A DNA stretch of 64,000 bases from Streptococcus mitis (GTDB taxonomy: Bacteria; Bacillota; Bacilli; Lactobacillales; Streptococcaceae), in contig NZ_WIJK01000005.1 in NCBI RefSeq assembly GCF_009496285.1, positions 24,885 to 88,884 on the forward strand, in the 5' to 3' direction. How positions within the stretch are numbered: the first letter of the stretch is position 1; every line of letters begins with the position of its first letter. The notes under the pieces were generated by a model, which saw only the letters and a program-made list of their open reading frames with translations, was not told where the DNA came from and did not search any database. A program made the translations under genes and the position numbers. Below are positions 9,160 through 17,130 of the stretch, in pieces.

Positions 9160-10197
9160 ATGACTACAATGAATACCAATGATTTTGATTTTCACTTGCC
9201 TGAGGAGTTGATTGCACAAACACCTCTGGAAAAGCGCGATGCCTCTAAACTCTTGATAGTCAATCGCAAAACAGGGGAATTTCAAGATCGCCATTTTCAC
9301 TCTATTATTGAAATGCTAGAGCCAGGTGATGCCCTGGTTATGAATGACACCCGCGTACTACCAGCGCGACTTCATGGTCAAAAGGAAGAAACAGGGGGCC
9401 ATGTTGAACTCTTGCTCTTGAAAAATACAGCAGGAGACGAATGGGAAGTCTTGGCAAAACCTGCTAAACGTCTCAAGGTCGGAGCTAGAGTTGTCTTTGG
9501 CGATGGTCGGCTAAGCGCAGTTGTGACTGAGGAATTGACCCATGGTGGCCGTATTGTGCGTTTTGAATATGAAGGAATTTTCCTAGAAGTACTTGAAAGT
9601 CTTGGAGAAATGCCACTGCCTCCTTATATCCATGAAAAGTTGGATGACCGTGAACGTTACCAGACCGTCTATGCCAAGGAGAGCGGCTCAGCGGCTGCCC
9701 CAACTGCAGGCCTGCATTTTACCAAGGAATTACTGGAAGAAATCCAGCAAAAAGGGGTTCACCTAGTCTACCTGACCTTGCACGTTGGACTTGGGACCTT
9801 TAGACCTGTTTCCGTAGATAATCTGGATGAGCACGAGATGCACTCAGAGTTTTATCAATTGTCTGAAGAAGCTGCTGCGACCTTGCGACAGGTCAAAGAA
9901 AATGGGGGTCGTGTCATTGCGGTTGGAACAACCTCTATCCGTACACTAGAAACCATCGGAAGCAAGTTTGATGGGCAAATCCAAGCAGACTCTGGCTGGA
10001 CCAATATCTTTATCAAACCAGGCTATGACTGGAAGGTGGTGGATGCTTTTTCTACGAATTTCCATTTGCCGAAGTCTACCTTGGTCATGCTCGTTTCTGC
10101 CTTTGCAGGCCGTGAATTGGTCTTAGAAGCCTACCAACATGCTATCGACCAAAAATACCGTTTCTTTAGCTTTGGCGATGCCATGTTTATCTATTAA
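9160..10197 (+). CDS. queA: tRNA preQ1(34) S-adenosylmethionine ribosyltransferase-isomerase
   Basis: A 345-residue enzyme that moves the ribosyl part of SAM onto preQ1 at the tRNA wobble position, giving epoxyqueuosine. The whole QueA fold is present, from [21 protein letters not shown] through [15 protein letters not shown] to the C-terminal [17 protein letters not shown] segment. AAGGAAAT sits five bases before ATG 9160; ATG 9169 is an alternative. It is separated by about 15 kb from queCDEF, so the pathway is split. It is followed by a terminator. Confidence 0.96.
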   Translation: MTTMNTNDFDFHLPEELIAQTPLEKRDASKLLIVNRKTGEFQDRHFHSIIEMLEPGDALVMNDTRVLPARLHGQKEETGGHVELLLLKNTAGDEWEVLAKPAKRLKVGARVVFGDGRLSAVVTEELTHGGRIVRFEYEGIFLEVLESLGEMPLPPYIHEKLDDRERYQTVYAKESGSAAAPTAGLHFTKELLEEIQQKGVHLVYLTLHVGLGTFRPVSVDNLDEHEMHSEFYQLSEEAAATLRQVKENGGRVIAVGTTSIRTLETIGSKFDGQIQADSGWTNIFIKPGYDWKVVDAFSTNFHLPKSTLVMLVSAFAGRELVLEAYQHAIDQKYRFFSFGDAMFIY

Positions 10198-10230
10198 AGC
10201 TTTTGAAAAATCAAAGAAGATATAAAGAGA

Positions 10231-10258
10231 GACTGATTCATTCTTGGATCAGTTTTTT
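10231..10258 (+). terminator. Terminator after queA
   Basis: Stem ACTGAT/ATCAGT with a 10-base loop, followed by TTTTTT, 34 bases after the queA stop. Confidence 0.65.
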
Positions 10259-10416
10259 GCTTGATCTTACACAAAGTTACCAAAATAACTATTGAATTAT
10301 AGACAAATAAATGATACACTGAAGACTAGGGCTTGGCCGTCAAAAATATATGTAATTTCGGACTAGCCATTTTAGACTCAGACTAAACTGGGTCATCATT
10401 TTAAAAGGAGATTATC

Positions 10417-10974
10417 ATGAAAAAAACATTGAGCTACACCAGTCTTTCAGCTCTTGCCTTGTTGGCTGTGGTTACACTTGCTGCTTGTGGAGGAAATACT
10501 GAAAAAACTACAGCATCTTCAAGCAAAGAGGCTTCTTCCTCTAAAGTAACTAAGGAGTCATCAAGTAAAACAGAAGCTAGTCAAAAAGAGGAGCCGAAGT
10601 CTGAAACGAGTCCATCAAGTTCCGCAAGCACTCAAACGGATAAGAAGGAAGAGAAGAAAAAGTCGCCAGAAGCTTACGCAAAATTTCTTGGAACATGGGA
10701 AAACTATGCTGGAACAACTGCTACAGTCACAGCTGATGGAATCGTGACCATTCAAAGTTCAAAAGGAACCTTCCAGTATGAAATGGGCCAAGTAGAGGAA
10801 AAAGATGGCTACTACTCAACAGGAATCCATCTTGTCGATGGTGGAGAAGGTGCACGCCTTATCTTTACACCAGCAGGTGTAGCAAATGAATTGACAGGTA
10901 CGGATGGCAGCCAAGACGTCTTGGCAATCGGCCAATCACCAAGCGACAAAGATAGTCATTTTTACCGAAATTAA
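10417..10974 (+). CDS. Secreted lipoprotein with Ser/Lys-rich linker
   Basis: 185 residues. Type II signal peptide ending in the lipobox LAAC at about residue 24, so the mature protein is lipid-anchored outside the membrane. Residues 25-85 are a low-complexity Ser/Thr/Lys/Glu linker; residues 90-185 form a small, probably beta-rich domain (KFLGTWENYAGTTATVTADG). That domain resembles those in other streptococcal lipoproteins (possibly DUF6287), a tentative match. Good AAAAGGAG ribosome site. Function unknown; the gene stands alone. Confidence 0.8.
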   Translation: MKKTLSYTSLSALALLAVVTLAACGGNTEKTTASSSKEASSSKVTKESSSKTEASQKEEPKSETSPSSSASTQTDKKEEKKKSPEAYAKFLGTWENYAGTTATVTADGIVTIQSSKGTFQYEMGQVEEKDGYYSTGIHLVDGGEGARLIFTPAGVANELTGTDGSQDVLAIGQSPSDKDSHFYRN

Positions 10975-10993
10975 GAATGAAAAAAGAAAAAAT

Positions 10994-11018
10994 GAGCCAA
11001 ATCGACGGCTCGCTTTTT
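10994..11018 (+). terminator. Terminator after lipoprotein gene
   Basis: Short stem GAGCC/GGCTC with an 8-base loop, then GCTTTTT, 20 bases past the stop. Confidence 0.5.
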
Positions 11019-11049
11019 GAGTGGTGAAAAGTATGGATGAGATTGATTT

Positions 11050-11106
11050 GACAAGTAAAAAAGCCTTGATTCCAAGACTTTTTCCTGTTGTTTAGATGCC
11101 CCTGCA
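11050..11106 (-). repeat. Footprint of a tRNA-Lys 3' end and its flank
   Basis: Matches the 3' flank of the tRNA-Lys copies at 14016 and 15408: hairpin word AAAAAAGCCTTG, CTGTTG, TTAGATGCCCC and TGCA in the same order, then the match stops about 10 bases into the tRNA 3' end. It looks like the outer attachment-site half left by an element that inserted at tRNA-Lys. Confidence 0.6.
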
Positions 11107-11364
11107 TAATTTTTGAAGAGTTTTCATGTTGAAAATAATCAAAACTATTGAAATAAGTAAAAAGTTGAATTATAGTGAGTATTGTGTCACAATAGGTAAT
11201 ATATAAATAATTAATGGAATGGATATAATTCTTTCCTACCTTTACAAGAAGGATTGGTTGCACCTTTTTTATCTAGCAATTATGGTTAGCTTTCAAGTTT
11301 AGCTAGTTTTTAAAAGCTCTGATTTCGACTCAATAAAACAAATTTCAGAAGTGCAAAAGACAAG

Positions 11365-11432
11365 ATGGTGACATTACTACAGTCATTTCTAGTCACCATA
11401 TGTTGCTGGCACAGGCTGTTTGTGCCGTCAGC
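11365..11432 (+). promoter_or_regulatory. Two-hairpin leader upstream of membrane protein
   Basis: Stem ATGGTGAC/GTCACCAT (8 perfect pairs, 19-base loop), then GCTG-GGCACA pairing with TGTGCC and CAGC around a 7-base loop with a small bulge. There is no T run, so it is not a simple terminator; 55 bases upstream of the start codon. Confidence 0.35.
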
Positions 11433-11487
11433 TATTTACCAGTCAATTTGATCAAAGGGCTTAATTATTATTTTTGAAAGGTCTTTT

Positions 11488-12777
11488 ATGGAAAAAATTC
11501 TTTCTTTAGGTCTGACAGGTAAGAAATTACTTGTTCAGGGTTTCTTGTTTGTTCTGCTAGGTCTTATCTTGATGGTCACGGGAACTTGGTTGCCAGTGAC
11601 GGTTATTCGACTGGTTCTGTTTTTAGCTTGGATAGCAACGGTCTTAGATTTAGTATTACGTATTTTCAAAAAAAGTCAGTCAACGGACACCTTGGGAGTT
11701 GCACTGGTTAAATTGTTAGTGATGGGATATTTGCTAGGCTCGAATCTTGCTACTGATGTGCCAATTTATATTTTGGCTCTTGTGATTGGAATTTATCAGA
11801 TTTTTCATGCTAGTATCAACCTTGTCACCTATGTTCTCTACCGCAAAAACAAAATTCGACCTCGTTTTCGTTTCTTACTAGATGGTCTCGTACTAGTTTT
11901 TCTTGGTGGGACTAGTCTTTTGTCCTCTACGGGAAATTCTGTCTTTCAACTCTTTGTTTTAGGGGCTTATTTTTGCCTTTATGGTGTGTCCAATATCCGT
12001 GACGGTTTCTTATTTGAAAAGGAAATTGGGAAAAACCATCTCAAACGTCGTGTCAGAATGAGCTTACCTATTGCCCTAGCCGCTCTCATCCCTGCAAGTA
12101 CTTTAGCAAAAATCAATAAATTCATGCAGGAAAATGCTGATGAGAGAGAGGATATCCATCTTGGAATGGTGAAGTCTGGTAAGACAGCGGAGCTTGAAAT
12201 TTTTGTTCATACAGCTGAGACCTCTCTGTTTTCGGCAATTGGTCATGTGGATATCTGCTATCAAGGCCGTGTTATTTCTTATGGCAACTATGATCCGTCT
12301 TCTGAGACCTTATTTGGCATGGTAGGAGATGGTGTCTTATATTTCTGTGATCGTGACAAGTACATTGACCTATGTAAACGTGAGAGTCAAAAAACGCTTT
12401 TTGGTTATGGGATAGATTTGACGCCTGAAATGGAAAAAGCAGTTCAGAAAAAGTTGGCTGAATTGAAACAACTGACGATTCCTTGGGAGCCAAGCGCAGA
12501 TAAAATTAAAACGGAAGATGGTAAGGAAGACTACACCTACGCTTATAAAATCAGACATGAGACGGATGGGGAACTTTATAAATTTATCAAATCTAAGTTT
12601 AAATCCTACTTTGTCTTGTCCACAAACTGTGTGCTCTTGGCTGATACCATAGTCGGTCAAGCTGGAACAGATATCCTCTCACCAAAAGGATTTATCGCTC
12701 CAGGAACTTACCAAGCCTACCTTGATCGAGAGTTTGAAAAACCAAATAGTATAGTCGTATCTAAACATGTTTATTAA
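11488..12777 (+). CDS. Membrane protein with possible permuted papain-like domain
   Basis: 429 residues. Residues 10-185 contain about six hydrophobic helices in the paired pattern of HdeD/DUF308 proteins. The C-terminal 230 residues are soluble and hold GHVDICYQGRVISYG near 250 and STNCVLLADTIVG near 375. A His followed later by Cys in such settings is the order of circularly permuted NlpC/P60 or YiiX-type papain-like enzymes, so a wall- or lipid-directed amidase is possible; this is inference. It is followed within 10 bases by the AI-2E-family transporter, and both lie between footprints of tRNA-Lys. Confidence 0.7.
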   Translation: MEKILSLGLTGKKLLVQGFLFVLLGLILMVTGTWLPVTVIRLVLFLAWIATVLDLVLRIFKKSQSTDTLGVALVKLLVMGYLLGSNLATDVPIYILALVIGIYQIFHASINLVTYVLYRKNKIRPRFRFLLDGLVLVFLGGTSLLSSTGNSVFQLFVLGAYFCLYGVSNIRDGFLFEKEIGKNHLKRRVRMSLPIALAALIPASTLAKINKFMQENADEREDIHLGMVKSGKTAELEIFVHTAETSLFSAIGHVDICYQGRVISYGNYDPSSETLFGMVGDGVLYFCDRDKYIDLCKRESQKTLFGYGIDLTPEMEKAVQKKLAELKQLTIPWEPSADKIKTEDGKEDYTYAYKIRHETDGELYKFIKSKFKSYFVLSTNCVLLADTIVGQAGTDILSPKGFIAPGTYQAYLDREFEKPNSIVVSKHVY

Positions 12778-12786
12778 GGAGAATTT

Positions 12787-13875
12787 ATGAACTTAGTTAA
12801 AAAATATACCCCGTTAATCCTTTTTATAGGGCTGGTTGCTCTTGTAATTCTGAATGCATCGAGCTTTATATCAGGAGCAATCTCTCTCTTTGATGTAACA
12901 TCAACCTTGATTTATGGTGCTGTTATTGCTTTTGTGCTTAATGTTCCTATGAAAAAAATTGAACAGTACTTAGTTAAATTGAAGGTAAAGGCAGAGTTGC
13001 GTCGTCCGATTGCCATGGTACTTGTTTTCCTAGCTCTTATCTTAATCGTGATTGCTCTTTTGGTTTTGGTGCTGCCAACCCTAGCTCAGACTATTAGTCA
13101 GCTGGGAACAGTCCTTTCAACAGTCCTGACTCAACTTGGTAAACTACTAGATAGCTCGGAATTTGTAACCAAAGACATGTTGTCAACTATCGTATCAGGC
13201 ATACAGGGACAATCTAGTTCTATTAGCCAAGCTTTGATAGGTTTTTTATCAGGTCTGACTAGTAATATCGGCAATATTTTTTCAAGTTTGATGAATGCCT
13301 TTTTGATTATAGTCTTCACCTTTTTATTTTTATCCAGTAAGGAACATCTGGCAGCGATGACGAGTCGACTTCTAAAAGTTTTTCTTCCAGAGAAGGTGGT
13401 GATAAAGTTGACTTACATTGGACAAGTAGCACTAGAGACTTATGACCAATTTTTGATGAGTCAGCTGATTGAAGCAGTTATCATAGGAGTTATGATAGCG
13501 GTTGGTTACAGCGTGTTTGGGATACCCTATGGAGTAATGACAGGTATCTTTGCAGGAGTGCTATCGTTCATTCCTTATGTAGGGCCTATGATTGCTTGTG
13601 TTGTGGGAGCGATTTTTATCTTCACAGTGAGTCCTACTCAAGCCTTACTTTCTCTTCTTCTATATCAAGTTATACAGCTGATTGAAGGAAACCTTATTTA
13701 TCCTAGAGTTGTAGGTCAGTCTATTGGTTTGCCAGCTATTTTCACGCTTGCGGCTGCTAGTATTGGAGGCAATCTCTTTGGCTTACTTGGGATGATATTC
13801 TTTACACCGATATTTGCTGTTATCTATCGATTGGTTAAGGAATTTGTCGTTGCAAAGGAAAATCAGCTAGATTGA
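12787..13875 (+). CDS. AI-2E-family (PerM-like) transporter
   Basis: A 362-residue polytopic membrane protein with about eight hydrophobic segments and the family hallmarks: an amphipathic region around 100-150, and GIPYGVMTGIFAGVLSFIPYVGP near residue 245-265. The family covers AI-2 exporters and Na+/H+ antiporters; the substrate cannot be told. Overlaps no other gene; 9 bases after the preceding stop with a GGAG site, so probably one operon. A perfect terminator follows. Confidence 0.88.
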   Translation: MNLVKKYTPLILFIGLVALVILNASSFISGAISLFDVTSTLIYGAVIAFVLNVPMKKIEQYLVKLKVKAELRRPIAMVLVFLALILIVIALLVLVLPTLAQTISQLGTVLSTVLTQLGKLLDSSEFVTKDMLSTIVSGIQGQSSSISQALIGFLSGLTSNIGNIFSSLMNAFLIIVFTFLFLSSKEHLAAMTSRLLKVFLPEKVVIKLTYIGQVALETYDQFLMSQLIEAVIIGVMIAVGYSVFGIPYGVMTGIFAGVLSFIPYVGPMIACVVGAIFIFTVSPTQALLSLLLYQVIQLIEGNLIYPRVVGQSIGLPAIFTLAAASIGGNLFGLLGMIFFTPIFAVIYRLVKEFVVAKENQLD

Positions 13876-13902
13876 GAAAGACTGAATTTAATAAGATATA
13901 CT

Positions 13903-13934
13903 GAGAAGAGAGTGAGAGATTCTCTTCTCTTTTA
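13903..13934 (+). terminator. Terminator after AI-2E transporter
   Basis: Perfect 9-base stem GAGAAGAGA/TCTCTTCTC, 9-base loop, then TTTTATTTTT. Confidence 0.75.
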
Positions 13935-13976
13935 TTTTTAAATACTTTTCTACAAAAAGCTATTAGACGTTAAAAA

Positions 13977-13996
13977 AAGCCTTGGTTTCAAGGCTT
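13977..13996 (-). terminator. Terminator after tRNA-Lys copy 1
   Basis: AAGCCTTG-GTTT-CAAGGCTT, flanked by A and T runs, 20 bases past the tRNA 3' end; conserved beside copy 2 (15371-15390). Confidence 0.65.
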
Positions 13997-14015
13997 ATTT
14001 CTGTTGATTTAGATG

Positions 14016-14088
14016 TGCCCCCTGCAGGGCTCGAACCTGCGCCCCATAGCTTAAGAGTCTACTGCTCTACCAACTGAGCTAAGGAGGC
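14016..14088 (-). tRNA. tRNA-Lys(CUU), variant copy
   Basis: A 73-base cloverleaf on the minus strand: acceptor GCCTCCT/AGGGGGC, D-stem GCTC/GAGC, anticodon loop CTCTTAA (anticodon CUU), T-stem GCAGG/CCTGC. It differs from the copy at 15408 by two bases: one in the variable loop and one at position 39, which leaves an A31-G39 mismatch at the top of the anticodon stem. It may be expressed but weakened, or be a decaying duplicate. CCA is not encoded. Confidence 0.85.
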
Positions 14089-14151
14089 AACAGAAAAAGC
14101 TGAGAATATGATTTCCCAGCTTTTTTGAATGCGATAGAAATAGCAACTAGA

Positions 14152-14667
14152 CTATTTACGAAAGGCCTCAATAATGTAGGTGAAGCCAGTAACTAAAACT
14201 GAAAAGGCAATGACATAAACGACAAAGACACCTGTAGCCACTGGATTGAACAGAATCACTAGACCTAGTAAAAATTCAAGCAAGGCTACCCACGTGATAT
14301 TGCTACCAATAATAGGGAAAATCAATCTTAGACGATTGCCTTTAAAGAAAGCAATAATGGCTTCTACAATTAACCAAATTCCTACAATGGTCGGAATGAC
14401 GACCGGCAGGGTCACAAAGCCATAAGCAACGAGGTAAAGAGCTAAGAGAAGACTAACAAATCCTTGGAAAAGATAAACAGGTGAGCGAAGCTCTTTTGGT
14501 GCAGAGAAATAGCCTAAAATAGCTGCTATAGAAGAAACCAGTAAACCAAATGAAATCCACCAGCTGTAAGCAACAAGATTAGCTACTGGGTTTGTAAATA
14601 GGAAAAGTCCTAAAAGGACAAAAACAACTCCTGCAAGGAATAGCAGTAAACGATTAGAAAATTTCAT
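14152..14667 (-). CDS. HdeD/DUF308-family membrane protein
   Basis: 171 residues, almost wholly hydrophobic: six helices in three pairs, the usual HdeD layout and length. ATG 14667 is chosen over the longer frame because AGGGGG lies 7 bases upstream. The family is linked to acid and envelope stress; no catalytic site is expected. A consensus promoter and a TATAG tandem repeat lie upstream. It sits between the two tRNA-Lys copies, so it probably arrived as cargo. The preceding islet also encodes a DUF308-like protein (11488). Confidence 0.85.
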   Translation of the reverse strand: MKFSNRLLLFLAGVVFVLLGLFLFTNPVANLVAYSWWISFGLLVSSIAAILGYFSAPKELRSPVYLFQGFVSLLLALYLVAYGFVTLPVVIPTIVGIWLIVEAIIAFFKGNRLRLIFPIIGSNITWVALLEFLLGLVILFNPVATGVFVVYVIAFSVLVTGFTYIIEAFRK

Positions 14668-14680
14668 TTCAATACCCCCT

Positions 14681-14702
14681 ATATAGTATAGTATAGTATA
14701 GT
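14681..14702. repeat. TATAG tandem repeat in HdeD leader
   Basis: Four uninterrupted copies of a 5-base unit (TATAG on the plus strand) between the HdeD promoter -10 and its ribosome site. Confidence 0.8.
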
Positions 14703-14716
14703 TTGTTAATAAAACT

Positions 14717-14745
14717 ATTGTACTTATTTTTATAGAAAATGTCAA
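14717..14745 (-). promoter_or_regulatory. Promoter of the HdeD-like gene
   Basis: Minus strand TTGACA (14740-14745), 17-base spacer, TACAAT (14717-14722): near-consensus. The start site should fall near 14711, just before the TATAG repeats. Confidence 0.75.
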
Positions 14746-14895
14746 TAAAATAAATAAACAATTTGGAAGTTTCAGTCTGACTTACAAAAAGAAAAGGAGT
14801 TTTCACTCCTTTTCACAGATTGAAGACAAAGTCCTTATAAAAGTGTCTTCTAAAGATTTTAACTTCAATCTGAAGCGAGGTTATCCTCGCTTTTT

Positions 14896-15315
14896 CTATT
14901 TATCAAACAATTCCTTATTTTCAATTAAGAGCTCTAGTGGAGATTTATCTCTTGCTTCAATAAAACCAGGTTCATATTGGGTATGAAGTGTTCTTTTCTG
15001 AGAAGTTGGATCAATATACAACTCTTTTCCATCTTCTGTGTATAGTTGGTTGCCTCTTGTTAGGTAAAGTAAATCCTCTAAGTACTGTCCATCAGTATGT
15101 AGGAAATGCTCGATGTATTTGACAGCTTTTAAGATTTCACTTACTTTATCAGAGTATTCATTAGATTCAAGAACACTCTTTTCTAACTCAATCTCTTTAC
15201 TCGTTCCAAAGAGTTGGGTTGGAGTTGCATTAAAATATTCCGCTATCTTATCCAAATTTGCAAAGGTAGGATAGCTTTTTTGTTTTTCATAATCAGAGAT
15301 GTCTGGAAAGATTGC
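14896..15315 (-). pseudogene. Truncated phage-type XRE repressor
   Basis: Open on the minus strand from a stop at 15316-15318. The readable protein starts inside a Cro/C1-type domain (FPDISDYEKQKSYPTFANL, DKIAEYFNATPTQLFG, the last helices of such a fold) and lacks the first DNA-binding helices. The remaining 120 residues are an unremarkable helical tail. A short ATG-started version at 15255 would lack DNA binding entirely. It is best read as the 3' remnant of a phage or ICE repressor gene whose 5' end was deleted. Confidence 0.7.
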
Positions 15316-15318
15316 TCA

Positions 15319-15379
15319 TAAAAAAAATGTGGGGCAAATGATGGGGCAAATCAGTTATAGACAAGCAAAAAAGCCTTGA
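15319..15379 (+). pseudogene. Possible 3' tail of a phage integrase
   Basis: In the plus frame the bases read KKNVGQMMGQISYRQAKKP then stop. V-G-Q-x-x-G-Q near the end is typical of streptococcal tyrosine integrase C-termini, and an integrase reading toward the tRNA 3' end is the standard layout at tRNA attachment sites. Only about 20 codons remain; all catalytic parts are gone. Weak by itself, supported by the tRNA and repressor remnants. Confidence 0.4.
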
Positions 15380-15390
15380 AATCAAGGCTT
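15371..15390 (-). terminator. Terminator after tRNA-Lys copy 2
   Basis: AAGCCTTGA/TCAAGGCTT hairpin with a 2-base loop between A and T runs, 17 bases beyond the tRNA 3' end. Confidence 0.65.
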
Positions 15391-15407
15391 TTTCCTGTTG
15401 ATTTAGA

Positions 15408-15480
15408 TGCCCCCTGCAGGGCTCGAACCTGCGACCCATAGATTAAGAGTCTACTGCTCTACCAACTGAGCTAAGGAGGC
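15408..15480 (-). tRNA. tRNA-Lys(CUU)
   Basis: A 73-base cloverleaf with all stems paired: acceptor GCCTCCT/AGGGGGC, anticodon stem GTAGA/TCTAT around CTCTTAA (CUU, reads AAG), T-stem GCAGG/CCTGC, discriminator A. CCA is not encoded. Its 5' end is only 9 bases from the 3' end of 6S RNA on the same strand, so the two are probably co-transcribed and processed. It is the likely functional copy and the attachment site for the eroded elements on its 3' side. Confidence 0.95.
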
Positions 15481-15485
15481 AAATA

Positions 15486-15680
15486 AAAAGCTGTATTGGT
15501 GCCGAAACTTCACGGTTTGTATTGAACCCGCGCAATTAAGCAGGTGGGCAACTCGCTCTAACTGAAGCTGTTTCCGTGTGAGACGGCCTACATGCTGTTA
15601 GAAGACTTTTGTTTCCCTAATAATACAAAAAATAGTCGGTCAACACTTAAGTGTGAGGTCGTACACCACAGCGTTTCTAT
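15486..15680 (-). ncRNA. ssrS: 6S RNA
   Basis: About 195 bases on the minus strand. The 5' and 3' ends form a closing helix: GCTGT and GGTG near the 5' end (15664-15672) pair with CACC and ACAGC near the 3' end (15490-15501). Conserved-looking words (GTGGTGTACGACC, GTTTCGGCACCAATACAGC) fit Firmicute 6S RNA as I remember it, and the rarA neighbourhood is its usual home. 6S RNA binds housekeeping RNA polymerase as a promoter mimic in stationary phase. It has its own promoter. Exact ends are estimates. Confidence 0.85.
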
Positions 15681-15686
15681 GTTTAT

Positions 15687-15714
15687 ATAATACCACTTTT
15701 TCAAAAAAAATCAA
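15687..15714 (-). promoter_or_regulatory. Promoter of 6S RNA (and tRNA-Lys)
   Basis: Minus strand TTGATT (15709-15714), 16-base spacer, TATTAT (15687-15692). Start expected near 15680. It lies 30 bases beyond the end of rarA. Confidence 0.65.
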
Positions 15715-15743
15715 GAGGAAAATGCAATTTTTTGAAAAGGATT

Positions 15744-17015
15744 TCACAAGTTTCGTAATTTATCAATGGTTTCCTTGCGTTGAGCCAGGGCCCGTTCGTA
15801 TTTTCCACTATCTTCTGGAGAAAAGTAGTGATGGTCACGGATTTTTTCTGGCAAATAATCTTGCTTGACCCAGTGACCAGGATAGTTATGGGGATAAAGA
15901 TAGTTTTGGGCGTTTCCCAATTCCTTGCTACCGCCATAGTGGCCATCTCGCAAGTGACGTGGAATCGACAGATGCCCCGATGTTTTAAGGTCAGACAAGG
16001 TCTTATCTATAGCCACGTAGGCTGAGTTAGACTTAGGTGAAAGTGCCAGATCAATGACGACATTGGCAATGAGAATACGAGCTTCGGGGAAGCCGATTCT
16101 TTGCGCAGCATCCAAAGCAGTTACGGTATGGATCTGGGCATCGGGATTAGCCAAGCCGATATCTTCATAAGCAATCACCGTCAAACGGCGTGCCAAACTA
16201 GGAAGGTCACCAGCTTCTATCAAGCGAGCAGCATAGTGGAGACTAGCATCGACATCGGATCCACGGATGGATTTTTGCAGGGCAGATAGAACATCATAGT
16301 GTCCGTCTCCATCCTTGTCCATAGTGATGTAGCTTCTCTGAAGACTATTTTCCATGATGTCAAGCGTGATATGACGGATACCGTCATCATTTTCTGGAGT
16401 GGAGAGAACTGCCAAATCAAGTGAGTTAAAGGCAGAACGGAGGTCACCGTTGGTAGATGTTGCGATAAAATCAAGGGCATCATCATCTAACTCAACAGGG
16501 AAATCAAAGCCTCGTTCAGGGTCAGTCAGGGCTATTTGAATGGCTCCTTTAACATCTTGGTTAGACAAGGGTTCCAGTTCAAAAATCTGAACACGGCTAC
16601 GAATGGCTGGAGTGACAGAAAAGAAAGGATTTTCAGTCGTCGCCCCGATCATGATGACTAGACCACTTTCCAAAAGAGGAAGGAGAAAGTCTTGTTTAGT
16701 CTTGTCAAGACGATGAATCTCGTCTAGTAGCAGTACAAGTCCACCTGAGAATTTAGCTTCCTCAGCGATTTCTTGGAGACGTTTTTTACTATCAACAGTG
16801 GCATTGAAGGTTCGAAAGGCATATTTGGTCGTTCCAGCGATGGCCGAAGCAATACTGGTTTTTCCGATACCCGGAGGTCCATAGAGAATCATGGAGGACA
16901 AGCGGTTAGCCTCCACCATACGGCGGATGATTTTTCCTGGTCCTACCAGATGCTCTTGACCGATGACCTGGTCGATGGTTTTGGGGCGCATACGAAGCGC
17001 GAGATTGTCTGGCAT
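15744..17015 (-). CDS. rarA: Replication-associated recombination protein RarA/MgsA (AAA+ ATPase)
   Basis: 423 residues. Walker A GPPGIGKTS near residue 44, Walker B LLLDEIHRLDK near 93, sensor 1 GATTEN near 125, and the C-terminal tetramerisation domain (RDGHYGGSKELGNAQNYLYPHN). Clamp-loader-like protein acting at stalled forks. The frame opens at 17033, but ATG 17015 has AAAGGA six bases upstream and gives the family N-terminus PDNLALRMRPKTID. 6S RNA follows on the same strand. Confidence 0.95.
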   Translation of the reverse strand: MPDNLALRMRPKTIDQVIGQEHLVGPGKIIRRMVEANRLSSMILYGPPGIGKTSIASAIAGTTKYAFRTFNATVDSKKRLQEIAEEAKFSGGLVLLLDEIHRLDKTKQDFLLPLLESGLVIMIGATTENPFFSVTPAIRSRVQIFELEPLSNQDVKGAIQIALTDPERGFDFPVELDDDALDFIATSTNGDLRSAFNSLDLAVLSTPENDDGIRHITLDIMENSLQRSYITMDKDGDGHYDVLSALQKSIRGSDVDASLHYAARLIEAGDLPSLARRLTVIAYEDIGLANPDAQIHTVTALDAAQRIGFPEARILIANVVIDLALSPKSNSAYVAIDKTLSDLKTSGHLSIPRHLRDGHYGGSKELGNAQNYLYPHNYPGHWVKQDYLPEKIRDHHYFSPEDSGKYERALAQRKETIDKLRNL

Positions 17016-17130
17016 AGCAGTCCTTTCTAACATGGATTTTCTGATACTAATGTGGTAATATGGTAGTATCTATTTTAGCATATTTCCGAGTATTCGGGGC
17101 GATTTAAGAGTCGTATAGAAAGAGGACAAA

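Larger units (their letters stand above)
11019..11487. other. Long non-coding stretch at the tRNA-Lys hot spot
   Basis: 469 bases without a credible gene. It holds a tRNA-Lys 3'-end footprint (11050-11106) and a two-hairpin leader (11365-11432), listed separately. The remainder is A+T-rich with no recognised content; an open frame crossing it on the minus strand has no family features and runs into the lipoprotein gene. Confidence 0.6.

Noticed and set aside
10865-11263. A 132-codon minus-strand frame over the end of the lipoprotein gene
   Set aside because: It runs antisense into a real gene and across the tRNA footprint and has no domain features.
15653-15946. Short open frames on both strands over 6S RNA and the end of rarA
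   Set aside because: They overlap a folded RNA and a real gene end, and have no ribosome sites or family features.
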